From Microbispora hainanensis (lineage in GTDB: Bacteria; Actinomycetota; Actinomycetes; Streptosporangiales; Streptosporangiaceae): a stretch of 64,000 bases of DNA. A model generated the notes under the pieces. The model was not told the origin of the DNA. It did no database searches and saw only the letters and a list, made by a program, of their open reading frames with translations. Both the position numbers and the translations under genes were made by a program. The stretch is taken from NCBI RefSeq assembly GCF_036186745.1, contig NZ_CP108086.1, positions 2,108,001-2,172,000 on the forward strand, read 5' to 3'. Every line of letters begins with the position of its first letter. Position 1 is the stretch's first letter. Shown here in pieces: positions 7,849-15,789 of this stretch.

Positions 7849-9237
7849 TCACGGAGCCTCGTCGGGGATCCACGAGCCGTGGAACCCGGCCGGCACCCGG
7901 CGCGGCAGCCGTACGGACGCCACCCGGGCCAGGTCCGACGCGTCGAGCACCAGCAGCTCGGCACCGTGCTCGGTGGTCGCGATCGACAGCAGCCAGCCCT
8001 CGTCCTCGGCCCCGGCGTCCGACGCGGGGACGAACACGGCCTCGCCCGGCGAGCGCTCGCCCGTCTGGTGGGCCCGGCTCGTGCCGTTCGCGGTGTCGTA
8101 CTTCACGATCGCGTCCTTGCCGACCGCGTAGACATAACGGCTGGTCAGGCCGGTGCGCGTCTCGTTGATCGTGGGAAACTCGACGTCCAGGTCGTCGAGC
8201 TGCTCGTCGCGCGCGACGCCGGTGGCGGGGTCGAGCGTCCAGCGGTGCAGGGCCGCGCCCCCGGTGTGGGCGGCCGGGCTGGCCGCGCCGCCGATGGTCG
8301 GCCAGAAGCCGCAGAACGCCCCCGGCGAGTAGCGCACCGCGTCGACGACGACGCGCCCGTGGTCGTCCTCGCTCGCGTTGCCCACATGGAAGACGTAGCA
8401 GGGGTCGATGTCGAACCACCGCACATCGCCGGTGGCGCGGCTCATCACGCCCAGCCGCGCGCCGTACGCGTCGTCCCACCGGTACGGCATGCCCCGGCCC
8501 ACCAGGGCGAAGTCGAAGACGACCGGCAGGTCGAGCCACACCACGTGGTGCCGGGTGATCGCGAAGTCGTGGGCCATGGTGGGCCCCGGCACGTCGATCG
8601 GCCGGCTCTCCACCAGCTCGCCGCCGGCCGACAGCCGGTGATAGGTGAGGTAGGGCTTGGCCCAGCCGTACCCGAAGAAGTGCAGCTCCCCGGTGATCGG
8701 GTCCTCCTTCGGGTGTGCGGTCATCGCGGTGGCCAGCCTCCCCCCGAAGTCGCAGGGGCCGACCGTGTCGAGCTCGGGCGTCATCTCGTACGGCAGGCCG
8801 TTCTCCACGAGCGCGAGGATCTTGTCGGCGTGCCGGATCACATGGGTGTTGGCGGGCACGGCCGCGAGGTCCACCCCGCGCTCGTGCACGTACGGCGCGC
8901 CGGCGAAGCGCTTGGTGCGGACCCAGCGGTTGCGGTACCACTCGGCCCGCCCGTCGCGCAGCCGGATGCCGTGGATCATGCCGTGGCCGACGAACCAGTG
9001 CCCGCCGTCCTCCCCGGGGCGGGGGTTGGGGCCGTTGCGGAAGTAGCGGCCGGTGAGCTCGGGCGGCAGCGTGCCCTCGACGGGCAGGTCGATCGCGTCG
9101 ATCTCGTCGGGGACGGGAGCGAGGCGGCCGGTCAGGTAGGAGGCGGTCGGCTTCATGGTCGTCGGCTCTGTGGTCGTCTGTGTCGTGGTGGTCGGTGTCG
9201 TGGTGGTCGGTGTCGTGGTGGTCGGCTGCGTTGTCAT
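7849..9237 (-). CDS. Carotenoid-cleavage-type oxygenase (RPE65/CCD family)
   Basis: The 462-residue enzyme belongs to the seven-bladed non-haem iron dioxygenases that split conjugated double bonds in carotenoids or stilbenes. Candidate iron-ligand histidines occur in order in TAHPKEDP, MAHDFAIT, VFHVGNA and GFHGSW, as in the family. FRNGPNPRP near the N-terminus is a family hallmark. The first about 27 residues are a Thr-Pro-rich tail coded by a 15-bp tandem repeat. A GGAG site favours the ATG at 9237, but the Met at 9156 would remove the repeat. No carotenoid biosynthesis gene lies nearby. Confidence 0.92.
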   Translation of the reverse strand: MTTQPTTTTPTTTTPTTTTQTTTEPTTMKPTASYLTGRLAPVPDEIDAIDLPVEGTLPPELTGRYFRNGPNPRPGEDGGHWFVGHGMIHGIRLRDGRAEWYRNRWVRTKRFAGAPYVHERGVDLAAVPANTHVIRHADKILALVENGLPYEMTPELDTVGPCDFGGRLATAMTAHPKEDPITGELHFFGYGWAKPYLTYHRLSAGGELVESRPIDVPGPTMAHDFAITRHHVVWLDLPVVFDFALVGRGMPYRWDDAYGARLGVMSRATGDVRWFDIDPCYVFHVGNASEDDHGRVVVDAVRYSPGAFCGFWPTIGGAASPAAHTGGAALHRWTLDPATGVARDEQLDDLDVEFPTINETRTGLTSRYVYAVGKDAIVKYDTANGTSRAHQTGERSPGEAVFVPASDAGAEDEGWLLSIATTEHGAELLVLDASDLARVASVRLPRRVPAGFHGSWIPDEAP

Positions 9238-9250
9238 GGCGGGGCTCCGA

Positions 9251-9844
9251 TCAGGCGGCGTAGCGGGCGCGGACGATCTGGGGGTAGCGGATGGTGAACA
9301 GCGCGGGGAGCGCGAAGCCGCAGACCTTCACCGCGATGATCGCGACGGTGGCGTGCGGGGCGAAGGCGAACAGCAGGGCGAGGCCGACGGCGTTGAGGGT
9401 GAAGCCCACCGCCCACACAGCGGTGATGACGGCGTTGACCCGGTAGAACAGCGGGGTCGCCTGCACCTCTGCCGGGGTCGTCCGGCGGGCGATGCCCAGC
9501 GTGAACGGCTTGCGGATCGCCAGCGACCCCCAGGCGGTGAGCGCCAGCCAGGCCACCGAGACGGCCGGGCCGTACTCGCCGAAGGGCGCCGGCATGATCG
9601 TGAACGCGGCCAGCGTCAGACCCGCGAAGAACACCCCCGAGCTGAGCTCGATGACCAGCTCGTCCCAGCCGCGCCCGCCCCTGCGGTCGGCGGCGAGCAG
9701 CACGAGCGAGACGAGGAGCGCGGCCGTGGCTCCGAGCCTGGCCTCGCCGTTCGTGCTGAGGACGGCGAAGGCGATCCACGGGAGGAAGGTGAGGACGTAG
9801 CGAAGCACGGGGGGTTCCTTCATTCGACGTTCCATCAGTGACAT
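9251..9844 (-). CDS. Multi-pass membrane protein of unknown function
   Basis: The protein of up to 197 residues has about six hydrophobic segments (such as FLPWIAFAVLS, ATAALLVSLVLLAA and VAIIAVKVCGFALPALF) and no recognised catalytic motif. Three ATGs lie close together at 9844, 9835 and 9823. The first would be nearly leaderless from the TTGACA/TACGTT promoter upstream; the later ones lack a clear ribosome site. It sits just upstream of and in line with the carotenoid-oxygenase gene, so they may be one operon, and divergent from a PadR regulator whose candidate operator covers its start. A PadR-controlled membrane protein is often a transporter; that is inference. Confidence 0.75.
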   Translation of the reverse strand: MSLMERRMKEPPVLRYVLTFLPWIAFAVLSTNGEARLGATAALLVSLVLLAADRRGGRGWDELVIELSSGVFFAGLTLAAFTIMPAPFGEYGPAVSVAWLALTAWGSLAIRKPFTLGIARRTTPAEVQATPLFYRVNAVITAVWAVGFTLNAVGLALLFAFAPHATVAIIAVKVCGFALPALFTIRYPQIVRARYAA

Positions 9845-9877
9845 GTCGAACGTAGAACCTCCACTAGCGACATGTCA
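9839..9877. promoter_or_regulatory. PadR-type operator pair overlapping a divergent promoter
   Basis: TGACATGTCG at 9839-9848 and CGACATGTCA at 9868-9877 are perfect inverted copies, and each contains the palindrome GACATGTC. On the minus strand TTGACA (9873-9878) and TACGTT (9849-9854) with an 18-base spacer form a good promoter for the membrane protein, and both elements overlap the repeats. ATGT...ACAT dyads are typical of PadR binding. Confidence 0.65.
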
Positions 9878-9901
9878 ACACAGGAATGTACGATCGGAGC
9901 C

Positions 9902-10456
9902 ATGAGCCTTCGTCATGCCATGCTCGGTCTCCTGTCGGCCGGGCCCGCCAGCGGCTACGACCTGCTGAAGACCTTCGAACTGTCGCTGGAGAACGTCTGG
10001 CCCGCGACCCAGAGCCAGCTCTACGCCGAGCTGGGCCGGCTGGCCAAGGAAGGGCTGGTGCGGGTCGCGGCGGAGGGCCCGCGCGGGCGCAAGGAATACG
10101 AGATCACCGAGGAGGGCCGGGCCGAGCTACGCCACTGGCTGGTCGAGGTGCCGCCCACCATGTCCCGGCGCAGCGACATGCTGCTGCGGGTCTTCTTCCT
10201 CGACCAGGTCGGCGCCGACGCCGCCCGCGGCTATCTGGAACGGCTGGCCGAGCGGGCCGTCCACGAGCACGACCAGCTCCTCGGCATCCGCGAGTTCGTC
10301 ATCGGCCAGGGCGGCGACGCGCTGCGGCTGTACGGCGACATCGCGCTGGAGTGGGGCCTGCGCCTGACCGCCGCGCAGCGCGAATGGGCCGAATGGGCCG
10401 CCGCGCGGATGGCGGAGCTGGAACCCGAAAAGGCCGGTCGGCCTCGGGCCGAGTAA
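9902..10456 (+). CDS. PadR-family transcriptional regulator
   Basis: The 184-residue protein starts MSLRHAMLGLLSAGPASGYDLLKTFE, the standard beginning of a PadR winged helix, followed by SQLYAELGRLAKEGLVRV and a basic wing (GPRGRKEYEITEEG). The C-terminal half is the helical dimerisation domain (Vir C-like). The Met at 9902 is preferred over 9872 because it fits the family start and lies just after GGAG. It is probably autoregulated through the inverted repeat upstream and controls the divergent membrane-protein and oxygenase genes. The inducer is unknown. Confidence 0.92.
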   Translation: MSLRHAMLGLLSAGPASGYDLLKTFELSLENVWPATQSQLYAELGRLAKEGLVRVAAEGPRGRKEYEITEEGRAELRHWLVEVPPTMSRRSDMLLRVFFLDQVGADAARGYLERLAERAVHEHDQLLGIREFVIGQGGDALRLYGDIALEWGLRLTAAQREWAEWAAARMAELEPEKAGRPRAE

Positions 10457-10479
10457 CGACCTCCGGGCCCGGCGCTATC

Positions 10480-10496
10480 CCCGAGCCGTCCTCGGG
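10480..10496 (+). terminator. Possible terminator hairpin after the PadR gene
   Basis: CCCGAG and CTCGGG form a 6-bp stem with a 5-base loop, 24 bases after the PadR stop. There is no U tract. The rest of 10457-10682 holds more GGGCCC-rich short repeats and no gene. Confidence 0.35.
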
Positions 10497-10682
10497 CCCG
10501 GGGCCGAGTGACGCCTTCCCGGGCCCCGCGCCGTCCTCGGCCCTCGCGAGGAATCCCGTGCCCACCGCCTCGGCTCTCCTCCCCGGCGACCCGCCTGGGT
10601 GACTGCCGGCCTGCGCCGGACGGTGACCGGGCCGCCGGTCCGCGCCCGACGTGGCGTGTGCGCCGCACCCCGAGGACGCCGC

Positions 10683-11324
10683 CTATCGGGAGGCTTTGCG
10701 GAGAGCACCGGGCCCGAGGCCGTCGAGCAGGGCGTCGAGCGCGCGGTCGAAGCGCTCCTGATGGTCCTGCGGGCTGCCGAGCCCGGCGCGCACCGCCTCG
10801 GCCAGCACGGGATACTCCCCCGGGTCGAGGCTCTCCATCACACCGGCGACGTCCGGTTCGCCGTGCCCCGGTGTGCTTCCGGCCTCGGCCAGCGTGTGCC
10901 CCACCACGAACGTCGCCACCGCGTTGACGAGCCGAAGCCCCTCCAGCGCGCCGAACCCCTCGTCCCGCAGCACGGCCGCCATCCGTTCCACGGTCGCCAG
11001 GCCGCCGGGCGCGAGCACCGGCCGGGTGGCGACCAGCGGCAGCAGGGCGGGGTGCGCGAGCAGCTCCCGCCGGATCGCGACCGCGAAGGCGCGCAGCCAC
11101 TCCCGCCACGGGCCCACCGGCTCCACCGTTACCCGCGAGACCGCCATGTCGATCAGCCCGTCGAGGACGGCGTCCTTGTTCGGCACGTAGTAGTAGAGCG
11201 TCATCGCCTCCACGCCCAGCTCCGCGCCGAGCTTGCGCATCGACAGCGCCGCGATGCCCTCCCTGTCGACCAGGGCCAGCGCGGCGGCGAGCACCTTCTC
11301 CTTGGACAGTCCCGCTCTCGGCAT
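10683..11324 (-). CDS. TetR-family transcriptional repressor
   Basis: The 213-residue protein has an N-terminal TetR helix-turn-helix (LSMRKLGAELGVEAMTLYYYVPNKDAVLDGL) and a TetR_C-type helical ligand domain. It is divergent from a SnoaL-like gene, and the 75-base gap holds two identical-type palindromes, so it very likely represses that gene and itself. YYYVPNK is the usual TetR hallmark stretch. The ligand is unknown. Confidence 0.93.
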   Translation of the reverse strand: MPRAGLSKEKVLAAALALVDREGIAALSMRKLGAELGVEAMTLYYYVPNKDAVLDGLIDMAVSRVTVEPVGPWREWLRAFAVAIRRELLAHPALLPLVATRPVLAPGGLATVERMAAVLRDEGFGALEGLRLVNAVATFVVGHTLAEAGSTPGHGEPDVAGVMESLDPGEYPVLAEAVRAGLGSPQDHQERFDRALDALLDGLGPGALRKASR

Positions 11325-11335
11325 CGGTCCTCCAC

Positions 11336-11382
11336 TTGACGTCTCTTACGGCGTAAGAATATCGTTCTCTTACGCCGTAAGA
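11336..11382. promoter_or_regulatory. Promoter with two TetR operators
   Basis: TCTTACGGCGTAAGA (11344-11358) and TCTTACGCCGTAAGA (11368-11382) are 15-bp palindromes centred 24 bp apart. A plus-strand promoter TTGACG (11336-11341) and TATCGT (11360-11365), spacer 18, is interleaved with them. One palindrome fills the spacer and the other covers the start region. The site lies between the TetR gene and the SnoaL-like gene. Confidence 0.8.
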
Positions 11383-11399
11383 AAAGAAGGGGAGCAATC

Positions 11400-11825
11400 A
11401 TGAGCACCGCCGCGAAGACCGTCGTCCAGGGCCTGTTCGACGCCATCAACGACCGGAGGCTGGGCGACCTGCGCCGCTACATGACCGACGACGTGATCGA
11501 CCACAACAAGGTGATCCACGGGGAGCCCGACGAGCCGGGCGCGGCGTTCGACGCGATCGCCCAGCAGCTCGACGCGTTCGACCCCTTCCACCTGAAGGTC
11601 GAGGAGATGATCGGCGAGGGCCACCGGGTGACCGCGCGGCTGACGATGACGGGGGTGAACTCCGGCTCCCACCCGCGGATGCCGGAGCCCACCCACCGTT
11701 CGTTCACGGTCGAGGCGATCTTCATTCTCACGTTGCGGGAGGGGAAGATCTCCGAGATGCGCGCGGTGAGCGACCGCCTGGGCATGTTCTTCCAGCTCGG
11801 CTGGGACTGGCCCGAGGTCGACTGA
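11400..11825 (+). CDS. SnoaL-like polyketide cyclase / ester-cyclase family protein
   Basis: The 141-residue protein fits the NTF2/SnoaL fold: VVQGLFDAINDRRLGDLRRYMTDDVIDH at the start, the strand FHLKVEEMIGEGHRVTARLTM, and a C-terminal strand set ending FILTLREGKISEMRAV. Stand-alone SnoaL-like proteins bind small hydrophobic ligands and only some are cyclases, so a reaction cannot be assigned. ATG follows AAGGGGAG. Expression is probably controlled by the divergent TetR repressor through the double palindrome. Confidence 0.88.
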   Translation: MSTAAKTVVQGLFDAINDRRLGDLRRYMTDDVIDHNKVIHGEPDEPGAAFDAIAQQLDAFDPFHLKVEEMIGEGHRVTARLTMTGVNSGSHPRMPEPTHRSFTVEAIFILTLREGKISEMRAVSDRLGMFFQLGWDWPEVD

Positions 11826-11839
11826 CCTGTGTACGGCCG

Positions 11840-11989
11840 TCAGGGGCTCGCCGCGGCCCGGCCGCCGAACGACTCGCCGTCCGTGCCAGGCCCGTGGCCC
11901 ACGGCCTCGATCAGGCCGTCCCGGAGGGTGACGGCGTCGAGCAGCCGGAGACCGTCGAAGACCTTGACGTTGACGATCGTCGTGGTGCC
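11840..11989 (-). pseudogene. Decayed amidohydrolase N-terminal fragment
   Basis: On the minus strand a frame reads TTIVNVKVFDGLRLLDAV then RDGLIEAVG and stops soon after. This resembles the first strands of imidazolonepropionase/prolidase-type amidohydrolases (xxNVRVFDG...DGRIAAVG). There is no ATG or GTG at the expected start, and nothing follows the first about 45 residues, so it is a remnant. The sequence between here and dnaB shows no further homology by eye. Confidence 0.45.
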
Positions 11990-12056
11990 GGATGGGTTGT
12001 CATGATTCCTCGCGACCCATACGACATAACACGAAATCGAACAAATGATCAGGAAG

Positions 12057-13424
12057 CTAGTGCGTCGCCATGTCCACGAAGCGGCTGTAGTGACCCTGGA
12101 ACGCCACGGTCACCGTGGCCGTGGGGCCGTTTCGGTGCTTGGCCACGATCAGGTCCGCCTCGCCCGCACGCGGCGACTCCCGTTCGTACGCGTCCTCCCG
12201 GTGCAGCAGGATGACCATGTCGGCGTCCTGCTCGATCGAGCCCGATTCACGTAGGTCCGACACTTGCGGGCGCTTGTCCGTACGCTGCTCGGGGCCACGG
12301 TTGAGCTGGGAGATCGCGATGACCGGCACCTCCAGCTCCTTGGCCAGCAGCTTCAGCGCACGGGACAGCTCCGAGACCTCCTGCTGACGGCTCTCGGTCT
12401 TCTTGGGCGAGCTCATGAGCTGGAGATAGTCGACGATCACGAAGCGCAGGTCGTGACGCTGCTTCAGGCGGCGGCACTTGGCCCGGATCTCCATCATCGA
12501 CATGTTCGGGGAGTCGTCGATGAACAGCGGCGCCTCGGCGACCTCGCCCATCCGGCGGGCCATCCGCGTCCAGTCGTCGTCGCTCATCATGCCCGAGCGC
12601 ATCGTGTGCAGCGCCACCCGCGCCTCGGCGGACAGCAGACGCATGGTGATCTCGTTGCGCGACATCTCCAGCGAGAAGATGACCGTGGTCATCCCATGCT
12701 TAATCGCCGCAGATCGGGCGAAATCCAGACCTAGGGTGCTTTTTCCAATCGCCGGGCGGGCGGCCACGACGATCATCTGGCCGGGGTGGAGGCCGTTGGT
12801 CAGGGCGTCGAGATCCTGGAAACCGGTCGGGACGCCGACCATCTGGCCGCCGCGGCTGCCGATGGCCTCGATCTCGTCGAGGGCCGACGGCATGATCTCC
12901 GACAGCGGGAGGTAGTCCTCGGAGGTGCGGCGCTCGGTGACCTTGTAGATCTCGGCCTGCGCGCGGTCGACCAGGTCGTCGACCTCCTCGCCCTGGCCAC
13001 CGTAGCCGTAGGAGACGATGCGGGTGCCGGCCTCGATGAGGCGGCGCAGCACGGCCTGCTCGCGGACGATCTTGGCGTAGTAGCCGGCGTTGGCGGCGGT
13101 GGGCACGATCGCGGTCAGCGTGTGCAGGTAGGCGCCGCCGCCGACCCGGGCGACCTCGCCGCGCTTCTGCAACTCGTCGAAGACGGTCACCGAGTCGGCG
13201 GGCTCGCCCCGGCCGTACAGGTCGGTGATCACCTCGAAGACGATCTGGTGGGCCGGCCGGTAGAAGTCGTCGGCGCGCAGCACCTCGATGACGTCGGCGA
13301 TGGCGTCCTTGGACAGCAGCATGCCGCCCAGCACCGACTGCTCGGCCTCGATGTTGTGTGGCGGCGTCCGCTCGAACGTCGAATCGGAGCCTCCGGGTCC
13401 CCCCGGGAAGTCGAGCACGCTCAC
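12057..13424 (-). CDS. dnaB: Replicative DNA helicase DnaB
   Basis: The 455-residue hexameric helicase unwinds DNA at the replication fork. It has the N-terminal primase-interaction domain (PPHNIEAEQSVLGGMLL) and a RecA-like C-terminal domain with Walker A ARPAIGKST, Walker B VIVDYLQLM and QVSDLRESGSIEQDAD. No intein interrupts it, unlike several actinobacterial dnaB genes. The GTG at 13424 gives the N-terminus expected for actinomycetes; longer in-frame starts would add proline-rich noise. It is divergent from the MATE gene, and the 290-base gap contains DnaA-box-like sites. Confidence 0.97.
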   Translation of the reverse strand: MSVLDFPGGPGGSDSTFERTPPHNIEAEQSVLGGMLLSKDAIADVIEVLRADDFYRPAHQIVFEVITDLYGRGEPADSVTVFDELQKRGEVARVGGGAYLHTLTAIVPTAANAGYYAKIVREQAVLRRLIEAGTRIVSYGYGGQGEEVDDLVDRAQAEIYKVTERRTSEDYLPLSEIMPSALDEIEAIGSRGGQMVGVPTGFQDLDALTNGLHPGQMIVVAARPAIGKSTLGLDFARSAAIKHGMTTVIFSLEMSRNEITMRLLSAEARVALHTMRSGMMSDDDWTRMARRMGEVAEAPLFIDDSPNMSMMEIRAKCRRLKQRHDLRFVIVDYLQLMSSPKKTESRQQEVSELSRALKLLAKELEVPVIAISQLNRGPEQRTDKRPQVSDLRESGSIEQDADMVILLHREDAYERESPRAGEADLIVAKHRNGPTATVTVAFQGHYSRFVDMATH

Positions 13425-13509
13425 CCTCACACCCCCTGCCCAGCGGTCACAGCAACCCCAGCCCGGTGCGCAAGTCTCCCCAACCCCGGGGCCGGGCGGC
13501 AACTTGACC

Positions 13510-13586
13510 AGTGGACAACCCTGTGGACAACGTGTGCAGTCCGCTCCCCCGACATGTGAAAAGCCTGGGGACGACCCTGTGGACAG
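13510..13586. promoter_or_regulatory. DnaA-box cluster upstream of dnaB
   Basis: TGTGGACAA (13522-13530) is a perfect reverse-orientation match to the actinobacterial box TTGTCCACA. AGTGGACAA (13510-13518) and TGTGGACAG (13578-13586) each differ at one base. The first two are 12 bases apart in the same orientation, as in oriC. The rest of the 13425-13714 gap has no gene. Confidence 0.55.
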
Positions 13587-13714
13587 CGGTGTGACCACGT
13601 CGGCGAAGACCGCCGCCACCTGGGATTTCGATATCCACGGCCTGTGGAGGAAAGAAAGTCACCGGAGATTTCGATACCGATCGAGCATGGCTCAGTAAGC
13701 CGCAAAATAGGCTT

Positions 13715-15043
13715 ATGCCACTTACCTCTGGGACCGGACACGGCCGTGCCCATGACAGGGAGATCCTCAGGCTCGCGATCCCGGCATTCGGGGCACTGGT
13801 GGCCGAGCCGCTCTTCCTGCTCACCGACTCCGTCATCGTCGGCCACCTCCCCGATCCAGCGCTCGGCGCTCTCGGCGTGGCCAGCGCGGCCCTGTCGGCC
13901 CTCGTCGGGCTGTGCGTGTTCCTCGCGTACGCCACCACCGCCGCGGTCGCACGGAGACTGGGGGCGGGGGACGTCAGGCAGGCGATGCGCCAGGGGATGG
14001 ACGGCCTGTGGCTGGCCGCGATCATCGGACTGGCCGTCGGTGTGGTGTGCTGGCCTCTTGCTCCGTTTATCGTACACCTGTTCGGAGCGACCGGCCAGCT
14101 CGCCGCGCAGGCCGTCACCTATCTGCGCATCAGTCTCCTCGGCACCCCCGGCATGCTGCTGGTCCTCGCCGGCACCGGCGTGCTGCGCGGGCTGCAGGAC
14201 ACCCGCACGCCGCTGGCCGTGTCCATCGCGTCGTTCGGGCTGAACGGGCTGCTGAACATCTGGTTCGTGCTCGGCCTCGGCTGGGGGATCTCCGGATCGG
14301 CCTGGGGCACGGTCGTCGCGCAGTCGCTGGCCGCCGCGACCTACCTCGCGCTGGTCGTGCGGACCGCCCGTGCGCACGGCGCCTCGCTGCTGCCCGACCT
14401 CGCCGGTGTGCGGGCCGCCGGCGCCGCCGGGTTCGCCCTGGTCGTCCGTACGGCATGCCTCCAGGCCGTGCTGCTCGTCGCCACCTCGATCGCGACCCGG
14501 ATGGGCGACGACCAGATCGGCGCGCACACGATCGCCGCCCGCATCTGGACGTTCCTCGCCTTCGGGCTCGACGCCATCGCGATCGCGGGGCAGGCCATCA
14601 CGGGCCGCGCGCTGGGCGCGGGCGACGTCACGGGCGCCCGCGAGGCCACCAGGCGCATGGTGATGTGGGGTGTCGGATGCGGCGTCGTGTTCTGCGCGGC
14701 CGTCCTGCTCGCGCGCCCGCTGGTGCCCGCCCTGTTCGACGCGCACGGCGAGGCGGCCGCCGAGCTGCTCTCCGTGCTGTGGCCGGTCGCGCTCCTGCAG
14801 CCGGTCGCGGGCGTCGTGTTCGTGCTCGACGGCGTGCTCATCGGGGCCGGCGACCAGCGCTACCTCGCCTGGGCGGGGCTGTGGACGACGCTGGCCTACC
14901 TGCCGTTCGCCGCCGTCGCGGGCACCCTGGTGGCCCTGTGGCTCGCGCTCGGCGTCTGGATGACCGCCCGGCTCGTCACGCTGGCACTCCGCGCGTACGG
15001 CACCGCCTGGATGGTCACGGGCGCCTCGCGGACGGCCGCCTGA
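13715..15043 (+). CDS. MATE-family multidrug/toxin exporter (DinF-type)
   Basis: The 442-residue inner-membrane protein has 12 predicted transmembrane segments in two related halves. The N-terminal motif PAFGALVAEPLFLLTDSVIVGHL and the second-half stretch TIAARIWTFLAFGLDAIAIAGQAITGRALGAG are characteristic of DinF-like MATE exporters that use an ion gradient to expel drugs. The ATG has no ribosome site and a CAAAAT -10-like hexamer ends 7 bases before it, so it may be leaderless. A MATE gene beside dnaB is common in actinomycetes. Confidence 0.93.
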   Translation: MPLTSGTGHGRAHDREILRLAIPAFGALVAEPLFLLTDSVIVGHLPDPALGALGVASAALSALVGLCVFLAYATTAAVARRLGAGDVRQAMRQGMDGLWLAAIIGLAVGVVCWPLAPFIVHLFGATGQLAAQAVTYLRISLLGTPGMLLVLAGTGVLRGLQDTRTPLAVSIASFGLNGLLNIWFVLGLGWGISGSAWGTVVAQSLAAATYLALVVRTARAHGASLLPDLAGVRAAGAAGFALVVRTACLQAVLLVATSIATRMGDDQIGAHTIAARIWTFLAFGLDAIAIAGQAITGRALGAGDVTGAREATRRMVMWGVGCGVVFCAAVLLARPLVPALFDAHGEAAAELLSVLWPVALLQPVAGVVFVLDGVLIGAGDQRYLAWAGLWTTLAYLPFAAVAGTLVALWLALGVWMTARLVTLALRAYGTAWMVTGASRTAA

Positions 15044-15045
15044 AC

Positions 15046-15789
15046 TCACATGCGGCGGGCCTCCAGCACGCGCTGGAGGAACGCCTGCGTGCGCGGATGC
15101 TCGGGCGCGCTGAAGATCTGCTCGGGCGGGCCGCTCTCCAGCAGCACGCCGCCTTCGAGGAAGCACACGATGTCGGCGATGTCGCGGGCGAAGCCCATCT
15201 CGTGGGTGGCCAGGATCATCGTCATCCCGGCCTCCTTGAGCTCGCGGATCACGCCGAGCACCTCGGTGACCAGCGTCGGATCGAGCGCTGAGGTGACCTC
15301 GTCGAGCAGCAGCAGGCGGGGATCGGTCGCGACCGCGCGGATGACGGCGACCCGCTGCTGCTGGCCGCCGGACAGCCGGTCGGGATACTCCCCCGCCTTG
15401 TCGGCCAGCCCGAACCGGTCGAGCAGCTCGCGCGCCCGCGCCTCGGCCTCCTCGGGCCGCACGCCGTGCACCTTGCGGGGCGCGAGCGTGATGTTGTCGA
15501 GCACTGTCATGTGCGGGAACAGGTTGTACGCCTGGAACACCATGCCGATGCGGCGGCGCACGTCGTCGGGGTCGGCCCGCACGTCGGTGATCTCGGTGCC
15601 GTCCAGGTGGATCGCGCCGTCGTCGATCGTCTCCAGCAGGTTGACGCAGCGCAGCAGCGTCGACTTGCCCGAGCCGGACGCGCCGATCAGGCAGACCACC
15701 TCGTGCGGGGCGACCTCCAGGTCGATCCCGCGCAGCACGCTCAGCCCCTGGTAGTGCTTCCAGACGCCCTCGACCTTGAGCAGGCTCAT
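15046..15789 (-). CDS. Polar amino-acid ABC transporter ATP-binding protein (GlnQ/GluA-like)
   Basis: The 247-residue ATPase has Walker A GASGSGKST, signature LSGGQQQR, Walker B LLLLDEVTSALDP and switch ATHEMGFA, the set typical of the polar amino-acid importers. It energises uptake through the permease encoded just upstream. Its ATG overlaps the permease stop as ATGA. It is the last gene of the three-gene operon and stops two bases from the convergent MATE gene. Confidence 0.95.
   Translation of the reverse strand: MSLLKVEGVWKHYQGLSVLRGIDLEVAPHEVVCLIGASGSGKSTLLRCVNLLETIDDGAIHLDGTEITDVRADPDDVRRRIGMVFQAYNLFPHMTVLDNITLAPRKVHGVRPEEAEARARELLDRFGLADKAGEYPDRLSGGQQQRVAVIRAVATDPRLLLLDEVTSALDPTLVTEVLGVIRELKEAGMTMILATHEMGFARDIADIVCFLEGGVLLESGPPEQIFSAPEHPRTQAFLQRVLEARRM

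Noticed and set aside
9872-9901. Upstream ATG for the first PadR gene
   Set aside because: It lies inside the operator repeat and adds residues before the invariant family start MSLRHAMLGLL.
12057-13619. Longer dnaB start and possible intein
   Set aside because: The extra N-terminus is low-complexity sequence from the DnaA-box-bearing gap, and the helicase is 455 residues without an insertion.
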